A DNA stretch of 64,000 nt from positions 5,518,001-5,582,000 of the forward strand of contig NZ_CP113068.1 in assembly GCF_026625885.1 (NCBI RefSeq), given 5' to 3'. This document shows, in pieces, positions 36,201 to 52,849 of this stretch. Every line of letters begins with the position of its first letter. Position 1 is the stretch's first letter. Position numbers and translations under genes: made by a program. The notes under the pieces were generated by a model. That model saw only the letters and a list, made by a program, of their open reading frames with translations. It made no database searches and was not told the DNA's origin. Source of the stretch: Roseateles sp. SL47 (GTDB lineage Bacteria; Pseudomonadota; Gammaproteobacteria; Burkholderiales; Burkholderiaceae_C).

Positions 36201-39065
36201 CACCAGCCGCTTGCGCGTGCTGAGGGTCTGGATCTGACGTGCCGTGAGTGTCACGACACGGCCAGCCAGCGGTTTACCCGATGTGTCCAGCACCACGGCC
36301 TGCACGGGCAACTGCTGGCCATTGGCCACCCAGGTCGGGGCACGCAAGCCGACCTGCACTTCCGCCGGCCAGATCACCTGGGACGCGGAGCGGGTGTGAG
36401 TCTGTCCATCCGGGTCGCGGTAACTCAGTTCCACACGGAGTTCGGAAGGGCGAGTGACCGGCTGGCGCAGCGGGACACGGAACTGCGCGGCGCCCTGTTT
36501 GTCGGTCTGCACGGCCAGTTTGTCGACCAGCAATTGGCGGTCCGCTGACGTGCCCCCACCCGCATCGTCATCGCCATCCTCACCGCGCTCGGCGTCATCC
36601 GGGTGGACCGCCGCATTCGGGTCGCGGTCCTCCGGTGGATCAAAGGCGAAATCTGTATAGGCCGGATAACTCGTCCACCGGGGCTGCAGCACTGCGCTGA
36701 TCTGCACCGGTGCCTGTGCCATGGGCCCGCCGGCCATGTAGTTGAGCTGAGCCCCCCACTGGAACTCCTTGGCACCGGCTGCGGTGGACTTGGGTGGCAG
36801 GAGTCGGGCGTCGACCAGCGGTACGCGGATCTCGTCCACCTTCACCCCGCCGGTGTCCCATTGCCGTTGGCCCTGCGGTCCGTCTCCCTGGCGCTGGAGG
36901 ACCAATCGGTAACTGCCCAACTTGGCGCCTGGGGGCACCTGCCAGGTGCTCAAGGCATAGCGCGTGGATTGCCAGGTCAACGCCTGCTTGAACACTTCCT
37001 CTCCTGTGGCTTCGAAAATGATCCGGAGCTGAGTTGGAAGTTGATCGGGCGGCGCGTCGCTCAAGCCTTGCAAGGTTTCAAGCCGGAAAAAGTGCTTCAT
37101 CGACAGCACGTCGCCGGGCCGCAGCAAAGGACGATCGGTGATGGTGGCTGCACGTGCAGGGGTGTCGCTGGCGCCATAAGCCGTGGGCAGATTGAACCGC
37201 CACGGTTCAATACCCCGGCTCCAGTTGCTGAACAGGAAGGTGAAGTCTTCCGGTTGGCCGGATTGCTCCAGGCGAGCGGTCACGTACAGGCCATATTCCG
37301 CCACGCATTCGCGCTCGGTCCTCTGGGAGAGCGAGGGACGGTCGATATGGGCGACGCCAGACTCGTCGGTCTTACCGGTCCACAGGGACCGACCGGCACA
37401 GTCGTAAACGGCGACTTTGGCGTTGGGGGCAGGCCGACCACTATCCAGGGTGGTGACCCAAGCCATGCTGTTGTCCCGGCCCAGCTTGAAATGAATGCCC
37501 AGGTTCGTCACCAGGACACCGGTGCGTACATACATGGTGGCGGGGGGGTCCAACAGGCTGTTGCCCAGGCGCGGAGAAGCGACCTCCAGGACGTGGTAAC
37601 CGGGTTGGCGCAGCGGCACGCCCACCACCTCCATCTCCGTCGCTGGCGTGCTGGACTTGGGCAGGGTCAATGACTGCGCGTTGGCATCGCCCTGAAGCAT
37701 CGGGACTTCTCGGGACTTCCACTCGTCATTGGAGGCTTTGCGTACTTTGCCGAACCAGCGCAGTACTTCCAGGTCGTCGGTGACCCGCTTGATCAGCACC
37801 TTGCCTGGACCGCCCGGCTGCAGTTCGGGTTGCACATGGCGCATGGTCAAGGGCACCAGGCTTGGCTCCTGCCGCTCCCATTCCACAATACCGAACGGAG
37901 CCGCCGCAAACTTCGCCAGCGGCGGCGCGGCGCCGGTCTGGATGACCATCGGAAAACTGGCTGCGTTGGACAACGGCCGGCCACTGACGTCCTTGGTGCC
38001 CTTGGGCATTTCCAGCTTGAAGGTGGTCGACTCAGGCAGGGGGGACGGAAAGGTCACCCGGCGCAGCGTGCCGGCGTCTTCCTCATCCACACCGCTGTCC
38101 TTTCGACTGATGGGCTCGTACAACTTGTTGTCCGGCCCCCGCAAGCGCACGGCCCTGGCCTGTGCCTTGGGTACAGGCTCCGAAAAGTCGACATGAATGG
38201 GAAGGATGGGCACGCAAGGCGCGTTGGCTCTCTCACGCTCACAGGTGAACTCTGCCGTCAACGGCTGCCGGACCGTGAACTTGAAACGACGCTCGCCACG
38301 AGTGGTGACCGTGGTGTCCGCCATGGACGCGATGTTGGGGCCCCAGACCAGGCTGACCTCACTGCCTGCGGGCAGTGGGCGCTGACATCCCACCATGATC
38401 CAGGTCTCGTTGCGTGCAATGACACGCTGAGATTTGAGGGCGGCCTGCCGCTCTGCGGGCGAACTCAAGACGACGGGGATGCGCTCGCCCAGCGCATTGG
38501 ATTCACACCACAAGCCCTTGGCCACGGACTCTTCACGCACCGGGGCGGAGAGCTGGAGAAGAATGTGCTGTTCTTCCTCGATCTGGCTACCTTCCCACGG
38601 AATCGTCCTCTGGACCGTGGGGGCCGAGATGAAGAATTTGAAGTCTCGCTTGCCCGTCCAGGTCGGGGAGACGCCGGGCACGCCAGGCACAAAGTTGTCG
38701 TTCGCCTGAACCTGACAGCGTGCGCCGGATGGGAGCGGCCGCTTGAAGTCGAACACCCATTCCTTGTCGTTGGTCCAACGACCGGTTCCCTCGGACGCTC
38801 CCTCTGGCGTGCAGCGCACAGTCACCGGCGCCTCGCCGCGGAGGTCACCGAGCGGCTTCACCGATTCGGTGAACTGGACCACGACATTGGTGAGCTGCCC
38901 CACCTCGCCTTCTGGCACCACCTTGGCCAGTTGCATCGCTTGCACCGACAGGCTGGCCGTCGCCAGCGCCGCAAGGCCGAGACTGCGCATCCATCGCCAG
39001 CGACGGTCAGCGGGTACTTGCTGCTGTGTGAGGAAACGAATGAACGAGCTGCTCACATTCCGCAT
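33219..39065 (-). CDS. Bacterial alpha-2-macroglobulin with thioester motif
   Basis: 1948 residues. It covalently traps attacking proteases in the periplasm. Signal peptide within the first 43 residues (SLGLAALATASLSVQA, cut before MQ); M26 is an alternative start. No lipobox Cys is present, unlike E. coli YfhM, so this form is probably soluble. It has Pro/Val-rich MG domains throughout, a disordered acidic insert (HPDDAERGEDGDDDAGGGTS, in a bait-like position), and A2M-type blocks FNLPTAYGASDTPARAATIT and GGGGGFATRELFDTLLTWQP. The thioester motif Y-N-C1497-L-E-Q1500 (PYNCLEQQASKYVAL) is intact. The C-terminal receptor-like domain ends FGEAPNATMEVAP. It is first gene of the operon with pbpC. 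It is longer than E. coli YfhM (about 1650). Confidence 0.95.
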   Translation of the reverse strand: MRNVSSSFIRFLTQQQVPADRRWRWMRSLGLAALATASLSVQAMQLAKVVPEGEVGQLTNVVVQFTESVKPLGDLRGEAPVTVRCTPEGASEGTGRWTNDKEWVFDFKRPLPSGARCQVQANDNFVPGVPGVSPTWTGKRDFKFFISAPTVQRTIPWEGSQIEEEQHILLQLSAPVREESVAKGLWCESNALGERIPVVLSSPAERQAALKSQRVIARNETWIMVGCQRPLPAGSEVSLVWGPNIASMADTTVTTRGERRFKFTVRQPLTAEFTCERERANAPCVPILPIHVDFSEPVPKAQARAVRLRGPDNKLYEPISRKDSGVDEEDAGTLRRVTFPSPLPESTTFKLEMPKGTKDVSGRPLSNAASFPMVIQTGAAPPLAKFAAAPFGIVEWERQEPSLVPLTMRHVQPELQPGGPGKVLIKRVTDDLEVLRWFGKVRKASNDEWKSREVPMLQGDANAQSLTLPKSSTPATEMEVVGVPLRQPGYHVLEVASPRLGNSLLDPPATMYVRTGVLVTNLGIHFKLGRDNSMAWVTTLDSGRPAPNAKVAVYDCAGRSLWTGKTDESGVAHIDRPSLSQRTERECVAEYGLYVTARLEQSGQPEDFTFLFSNWSRGIEPWRFNLPTAYGASDTPARAATITDRPLLRPGDVLSMKHFFRLETLQGLSDAPPDQLPTQLRIIFEATGEEVFKQALTWQSTRYALSTWQVPPGAKLGSYRLVLQRQGDGPQGQRQWDTGGVKVDEIRVPLVDARLLPPKSTAAGAKEFQWGAQLNYMAGGPMAQAPVQISAVLQPRWTSYPAYTDFAFDPPEDRDPNAAVHPDDAERGEDGDDDAGGGTSADRQLLVDKLAVQTDKQGAAQFRVPLRQPVTRPSELRVELSYRDPDGQTHTRSASQVIWPAEVQVGLRAPTWVANGQQLPVQAVVLDTSGKPLAGRVVTLTARQIQTLSTRKRLVGGFYAYEQKRQVKELGELCRATSDAQGLARCDLRVEQSGQVEIIATTLDAGHHSAKAARAVWVTRAGEFWFAQENDDRIDVIADRRHWEPGETARFQVRMPYRDATALITVEREGLLYSRVQRLSGRDPWVEVKIDKDWAPNAFVGVTVVRGRLKDVPWYSFFTWGWREPGNWWRAWRASSDYQPPTAMVDLAKPSFKMGIAGIEIGRAKHDLKVEVLPQQAQYGVRQSAQVRVRVTQDGRPVPDAQLAFAAVDEGLLSLSPNGSWRLLNHLLQDRPWAVSTATAHSEIIGRRHYGRKAAAAGGGGGFATRELFDTLLTWQPAVALNAQGEAVVTVPLNDSLTRFRLVAIADAPGQRFGTGENSITVGQDLQLLSGLPPLAREGDRMEAMLTVRNTTNRAMTLSLLLKGVASIEGTTDQPIPAQTRQLTLAAGGAEVVSWSVVVPDGAQRINWEAQAVEQGSGGAKDAMKVTQQVQPAVPLRVLQATLRQLDAPLSLPVSAPADALPMQGVKRGGIQVGLQPRLSSALPGIRRFFATYPYNCLEQQASKYVALHDDAAWTTLMGQLSSYQDRDGLFGYYPLSAGYNQGSDVLTAYLLSMAKEAGRSLPDAAQTRALDGLAAFVEGRIARTHWSPRPDDEPRRVSAIAALARHGRATARQLATVDAAHLPTWPTAAVIDWLVIQQRLPASPQRDAQLAAAQTQLRARLSYAGTTLRFVSEDTDAWWWLMDSGDSNASRLLLAVVNDPAWREEIPRIVTGALARQERGAWYNTTANLWGALALERFGTVFESKAVSGKTEASLGTAKALLDWSAQPQGGSLALPWPSGGTGTVAVHQAGDGRPWVTMQSLAAVPLKSALSAGYSVKRSITAVSQKAAPAFTRGDVLRVRLEVDAAADMSWVVISDPLPTGAAVVSGTLDAEGERNEGEAWPSYIERSFAAWRAYFAYLPKGRHVYEYTVRLNNAGRFQMPSTRVEAMYAPDRFGEAPNATMEVAP

Positions 39066-39274
39066 GACAAACTGGCCGAAGTCGTTGTCTGCGAAGTCTA
39101 GCCTTGCCGCTACGCTCGCTTGGGACCGGTTGGGGGGGCTTTAGTCATATTGAGGACGGTAAACCAACATTCAGGGGTGTTGGTCGGTGCATGACATCAC
39201 AATGTGCTGCCCTCCGTTGCCGACGAAACACTGCACTCGGGAGGGTGTTGCCGCCCAATTTTTATGGGGGTGAT

Positions 39275-39333
39275 ATTCGTCGCCCCACATTCATGGCCCC
39301 AAAATTCATCGCCCTTAAATTCGTCGCCCCAAA
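39275..39333. repeat. 14-15-bp tandem repeat, 4 units
   Basis: attcgtcgccccac, attcatggccccaaa, attcatcgcccttaa and attcgtcgccccaaa follow head to tail. They lie between the alpha-2-macroglobulin start (39065) and the rRNA terminator. The rest of this 317-bp gap has no gene; it must contain the macroglobulin promoter, but no box could be assigned with confidence. Confidence 0.8.
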
Positions 39334-39370
39334 AGCAAAACCCCTTGAACTGCTGGAGTTCAAGGGGTTT
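39325..39370 (-). terminator. Terminator of the downstream rRNA operon
   Basis: Perfect 14-bp stem, arms 39338-39351 and 39357-39370 (aaaccccttgaact / agttcaaggggttt), loop of 5. Read on the minus strand it is followed by ttgcttttgg, so it terminates the rRNA transcript 13 bases after the 5S gene. Confidence 0.88.
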
Positions 39371-39382
39371 GCAGGGTTATTA

Positions 39383-39496
39383 GCCTGACGATGACCTACT
39401 TTCACACGGGAATCCGCACTATCATCGGCGCTGAGTCGTTTCACGGTCCTGTTCGGGATGGGAAGGGGTGGGACCGACTCGCTATGGTCATCAGGC
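39383..39496 (-). rRNA. rrf: 5S rRNA (rrn copy 1)
   Basis: 114-base 5S gene; the ends gcctgatgacc and ggtcatcgtcaggc pair as helix I. Internal blocks cccatcccgaacag and cgccgatgatagtg are typical of beta-proteobacteria. It is identical to the other copy at 45203-45316. Confidence 0.95.
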
Positions 39497-39665
39497 TTGA
39501 CTGGTTGGCCAGCTGCGTCCCTGGGAAGGGTGGGCAGCTCGCCCAATTCGTAGAGTCTTTGGTGAATCAGCTTTGATTTGATTGCGTCCTCAGCTTGAGG
39601 AACGGCTTTGATCAATTAAATCGATCTGCGTGACCACTCGCTTCGACATGATTGTCAAAGTTATA

Positions 39666-42544
<2,879 letters not shown>

Positions 42545-42872
42545 CTATAACTTTGACATCACGCAGATGTCGTCAAGGACAGACGCTCAACAACTTGAGC
42601 GTTTTATTGAGTATCACGCGTTTTCGCCGTTCTTCAATTTCTTCTCTTACCTTGCGGTCAGAGTTGAAGTCTGGTGACGCAATCAAATGTCGCTGGCGGC
42701 ACGGTGCCAGTCTGCCCCTTTACGAGCAGCCAGCTTTCCGCCAGCAACGCTGATTCGACTCTACGAATTGTTAAAGAACAACAGTGCGGCCTCAAAGGCC
42801 AGACTGGCAAACCAGAACATCCAACAGCCTGCGCTGAAGGACACTGTGGTTTGCCAACCGTGAGAAGTGAAC

Positions 42873-42948
42873 TGGTGGAGGATGACGGGATCGAACCGAC
42901 GACCCCCTGCTTGCAAAGCAGGTGCTCTCCCAGCTGAGCTAATCCCCC
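42873..42948 (-). tRNA. tRNA-Ala (TGC)
   Basis: 76-base cloverleaf on the minus strand. 5' gggggattagctcagctggg, anticodon loop ctttgcaag (TGC), T-arm gtcggttcgatcc, and an encoded CCA. It sits in the rRNA spacer downstream of tRNA-Ile. Confidence 0.96.
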
Positions 42949-42982
42949 AAGATCCCTGAATCTTCAGACTCCGAGTTCTTCG

Positions 42983-43059
42983 TGGTGGGTCTGGCTGGAT
43001 TCGAACCAGCGACCCCCGCCTTATCAAGACGGTGCTCTAACCGACTGAGCTACAGACCC
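42983..43059 (-). tRNA. tRNA-Ile (GAT)
   Basis: 77-base cloverleaf on the minus strand. 5' gggtctgtagctcagtcggt, anticodon loop cttgataag (GAT), T-arm gctggttcgaatcc, and an encoded CCA. It is the first tRNA in the spacer after 16S. Confidence 0.96.
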
Positions 43060-43264
43060 ACGCGTTTGTTGCGTCGCCCATAGCTCTGTCGTTATCGCTC
43101 ACCTGGCAGCAACTCCGTGCTTCAGGCCAGCTCGCCAGGCGCCGTGCGACTATGTTCACTCTACTGTTGTAGTTACAGCCAATAAGTGTGGGCGCGCTGA
43201 ATGTCGGCGTTTGTGGACCTTGCTCATTCAACAACCGAAGTTGCTGAGTGGCTCGGCCATTCTC

Positions 43265-44797
<1,533 letters not shown>

Positions 44798-45166
44798 ATC
44801 TTGAATAACTCAACGGAATCGAACAAAGACTACTTTCATAGCTTCATTCATTTCCGTGAGCGTCTAAAGATTTAACCTTCTCAGGTTGCCTCTATTCAGA
44901 CGCCCACGCTTATTGGCTGTAAATTTTTAAAGATCATCGAAGCAGCTGAGCTGTCTTCGTTTGCTGCTGCTTTCTTACGTCGTTTTGTTGACGTCGTCAG
45001 CAGCGCAGAAGCGAGATTATGAACTAGCTTTTTCAAGCCGTCAAGCACTCTGTTTAAAAATCTTTGGCAAGTCGCTGAAGCAACCTGACCGCCGATCTTC
45101 AACCTTCAAAGATCAGCACTGACATCGGTCAACACTGATCTCTGCAGGCTGCAGGCAGAGATACAA
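44798..45166 (-). promoter_or_regulatory. rrn copy 1 promoter and leader
   Basis: Read on the minus strand: TTGACG (45039-45044), a 17-base spacer, then CATAAT (45016-45021). This is a strong sigma-70 promoter about 220 bp before 16S. The leader has a boxA-like gatctttaaaaattt (about 44920-44935). It also has the 5' strand of the 16S RNase III stem (44901-44920), which pairs with 43175-43194. The leader from 44798 to about 45022 is nearly identical to that of copy 2; sequence upstream of the -10 is unrelated. Confidence 0.85.
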
Positions 45167-45190
45167 ACGCCCGGTCACACGACCGGGCGT
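45163..45190 (-). terminator. Terminator of the upstream rRNA operon
   Basis: Perfect 10-bp stem acgcccggtc / gaccgggcgt (45167-45190) with an acac loop. It lies 13 bases beyond the 5S gene of copy 2 and is followed on the minus strand by ttgtat. The T-run is weaker than that of copy 1, so some readthrough into the next rRNA operon is conceivable. Confidence 0.75.
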
Positions 45191-45202
45191 CCGTAGATAT
45201 TA

Positions 45203-45316
45203 GCCTGACGATGACCTACTTTCACACGGGAATCCGCACTATCATCGGCGCTGAGTCGTTTCACGGTCCTGTTCGGGATGGGAAGGGGTGGGACCGACTC
45301 GCTATGGTCATCAGGC
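45203..45316 (-). rRNA. rrf: 5S rRNA (rrn copy 2)
   Basis: 114 bases, identical to the 5S of copy 1. The 5S-23S spacer that follows differs from copy 1 by one base (g at 45434, a at 39614). Confidence 0.95.
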
Positions 45317-45485
45317 TTGACTGGTTGGCCAGCTGCGTCCCTGGGAAGGGTGGGCAGCTCGCCCAATTCGTAGAGTCTTTGGTGAATCAGCTTTGATTTG
45401 ATTGCGTCCTCAGCTTGAGGAACGGCTTTGATCGATTAAATCGATCTGCGTGACCACTCGCTTCGACATGATTGTCAAAGTTATA

Positions 45486-50323
<4,838 letters not shown>

Positions 50324-50907
50324 ATCTTGAATAACTCAACGGAATCGAACAAAGACTACTTTCATAGCTTCATTCATTTCCGTGAGCGTCTAAAGATTTA
50401 ACCTTCTCAGGTTGCCTCTATTCAGACGCCCACGCTTATTGGCTGTAAATTTTTAAAGATCATCGAAGCAGCTAAGCTGTCTTCGTTTGCTGCTGCTTTC
50501 TTACGTCGTTTTGTTGACGTCGTCAGCAGCGCAGAAGCGAGATTATGAACCATTCTTTCTGATTTCGTCAAGCAGTCAGTGCAAATTATTTTTTACGCTG
50601 ACTGCGAGACAGTGATCATCAAGACTCATCACCTCGCCACCACTTGGAACCAAGAGAAAGACCGCATACTTGCAAGCTATTTCTCTCAGCACCTTGCGGC
50701 GCCCGCCGTCTTCATTCAGTTCAGAACTTTGTTCAGAACGTCTTGCTGACCAGCGAAGCCTTAGACTGTAGCACAGCATTTTCTGCACTCACAACAACCC
50801 CAAGTACTTCGTGGCGATATTCGCCCATTCAAGAGCAAGTTCGCAAGAGGCCTTGCTGCCCCGCCGTGGTCCAGGCCCTGTATGGTCGGTCTTTGAGCCC
50901 CTTCCAG
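50324..50907 (-). promoter_or_regulatory. rrn copy 2 leader, promoter and upstream region
   Basis: The leader to about 50550 matches copy 1, including the processing strand at 50427-50446. On the minus strand TTGACG (50566-50571), an 18-base spacer and CATAAT (50542-50547) form the promoter. A second possible box pair lies farther up (ttgtga, 18 bases, tacagt, around 50770-50800), as expected for dual rrn promoters. The DNA from about 50572 to the intron end is unique, and no convincing gene is seen in it; a 70-residue reverse frame there lacks any motif. Confidence 0.75.
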
Positions 50908-52782
50908 ATCGGGATAGGGGCAGCCCCTGGGCTGAACCCCTCCCACACCACCCGGCATGCGGGTCCGCACCGGGCGGTTCGAGAGCTTGAGGTCATGAGA
51001 GACGAGGCACGCCAAGGCGGTCGAACCAAGCCACCGTGAGCACGTTGTTGAGCGACTTTGCGCTGTTTCGCCACCAGCGGCGGCTATTCGCCGCCACGCG
51101 GTGGGCCACAGCAGGATTGGCCCCCAAGGCCCGCAACTGTCGGTAAATGGTCGGCCCGCGCTTCCACTGCTTGAGCTGGAGCGCCCGCAACCGGTGCCGC
51201 AGCCACTCGTCCAGCTCGCGCCAGACTTTGGGTGTCTGCGCCATCCGGAAGTAGCCCTTCCAGCCCAGCAGGTACGGCCGCAACCCTTGCACGACCTGTT
51301 CCATGCTGCGCCCGCCAGAGCGCCGTGTGAGTTGCCGGATGCGCGCCTTGAAGTCGTTCTGGGCCTTGACGGCCACCGCACACTTCACCTCCCGCCCCTT
51401 GGCCACCCACAGCTCATAACCCAGGAACTTGCGCCCGAAGGCGCTGCACACGGCACTTTTGGCTTCATTGATCTGAAGTTTCAGCTTGCCGTAGAGCCTC
51501 CTGAGCCAGGCCATCACCCGCTCACCGGCCTTCCTGCTGCCCACATAGACGTTGCAGTCGTCGGCGTAGCGCGCGAAGCAGTAGCCCCTCGCCTCCAGCG
51601 CCTTGTCCACCTCGTCGAGCAGCACGTTGGCCAGCAGCGGGCTCAGCGCCCCCCTTGCGGCGTCCCCTGGTCTCGCTCCACCTTGACCCCGCCATCCATG
51701 ATCCCGGCGTTCAGGTACGCACGGATCAGCCGCAGCACGGCTGCGTCCGGGATGCGTCTCTTGAGCCGGTCCATCAGGATGTCGTGATTCACCCGGTCGA
51801 AGAACTTCGCCAGGTCCACATCCACCACCACGCGCTTGCCCGACTGCACGTAGGCCCGAGCAGCTCTCACCGCATCGTGCGCACTCCGTCCCGGTCGGAA
51901 CCCGTGGCTGTGCTTGCTGAAGGTGCGATCGATCAGCGGTTGCAGCACTTGCAGCAGTGCCTGCTGGATCAACCGATCCGTCACCGTCGGGATACCCAGC
52001 TCACGCTGGCTCCCATCCGGTTTGGGGATCATCACCCTGCGTACCGGCGATGGCCGGTACTTCCCCGCCAGCAGCGCCTGGCGAATCTGCGGCCAACTCG
52101 TTTGCAGCAGGCGACGCGTGTGCTCAATGTCGAGCCCGTCCACGCCCGCTGCGCCCTTGTTGGCTTTGACCCGCTTCCACGCCACTTGCAGGTTCTCTCT
52201 TGTCAGCGCCGCCGCCAGCAGGGGGCCAGCCCCAGCCTCCGGCGTGGCCGACCCTGTGCCCGGGTGCTCACGGAACGGGCCGCAGGCTTCGTCGCTGGCA
52301 GGATCACGCCCGGCTTCACCGTGCGCTACGCCTGCCCGCCCGGATGACTCCGGCATCTGACGCTTGGCCTTTGACATCCCCGTGTCCTCGGTCACTCACT
52401 CTCGTTCGGTCCTTCGCCTCTCGCTGCTGGCCTTGGCGGCCCCGCTACCCAGCTACTACGACCTCTGCTGACTCCTCGCTCCGGCAGCGCCGTCGCCCTT
52501 TCAGGCATGAGGCGAGGTCTCCTCAGGTAAGAACGCACTCTTTCACTGCACAACCGCCGGATCTACACCGCCTCGCCTTGATCACGAGAGCTTCGCGGTT
52601 ACGTGCCCGCTCACCCTGCTCGGCAGCGCCTTCTATCCGGTTCTTGTCCATCGGCTCGCAGCTTCGCTCCACGCTTCCTCCCCACACTCGGTCACCCTCA
52701 TGCAGTTGCGCTTCACTTCGTTCGCTGTGATCAACTTACGGCGGGACTTGCACCCGCAAGAGTGCGCTCATGCTGAGCGCAC
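50908..52782 (-). mobile_element. Group IIC-like intron
   Basis: About 1,875 bp on the minus strand. The 5' boundary GTGCGCTCAGC lies at 52782, matching the GTGCG intron start, and the ribozyme-like leader runs to about 52380. Next comes the maturase gene (broken). A domain V candidate at about 50941-50980 (gaaccgcccggtgcgg ... gcatgccgggtggtg) follows, then a domain VI-like hairpin ending ...ctatcccgat at about 50908. The insertion is five bases after the T-run of the tctA terminator, in the same direction, which is the known target style of class C introns. The 3' boundary is approximate. Confidence 0.8.
50993..52377 (-). pseudogene. ltrA: Group II intron reverse transcriptase/maturase, frameshifted
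   Basis: N-terminal half (from ATG 52377): RT blocks NKGAAGVDGLDIEHTRRLL, PVRRVMIPKPDGSQRELGIP, DRTFSKHSHGFRPGRSAHDA and VVDVDLAKFFDRVNHDILM. At about 51645 the conserved QGGPLSP is broken: the DNA reads caaggggggcgctgagc, one C short, giving QGGR-stop. In the next frame the protein resumes SPLLANVLLDEVD, with the catalytic FARYADDCNVYV (51553-51570 for YADD) and the maturase/GIIM part ending VLTVAWFDRLGVPRLS. Apart from this single-base loss all motifs look intact, so the inactivation is recent, or the base call is wrong. Confidence 0.88.
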
Positions 52783-52787
52783 ACGTC

Positions 52788-52817
52788 AAAAAAAAGGCCC
52801 GCAGCTGCGGGCCTTTT
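52788..52817 (-). terminator. Terminator of tctBA, target site of the intron
   Basis: Perfect palindrome aaaaggcccgcag / ctgcgggcctttt (52792-52817), followed on the minus strand by a run of eight T (52788-52795). The intron begins at 52782, directly after the T-run plus gacgt. Confidence 0.9.
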
Positions 52818-52849
52818 GTCTTGTTCGATGCATTCCGCATCGGCGCGTG

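Noticed and set aside
42761..43027. 88-residue reverse frame across the rRNA spacer
   Set aside because: It translates tRNA-Ala and part of tRNA-Ile; no protein gene is present.
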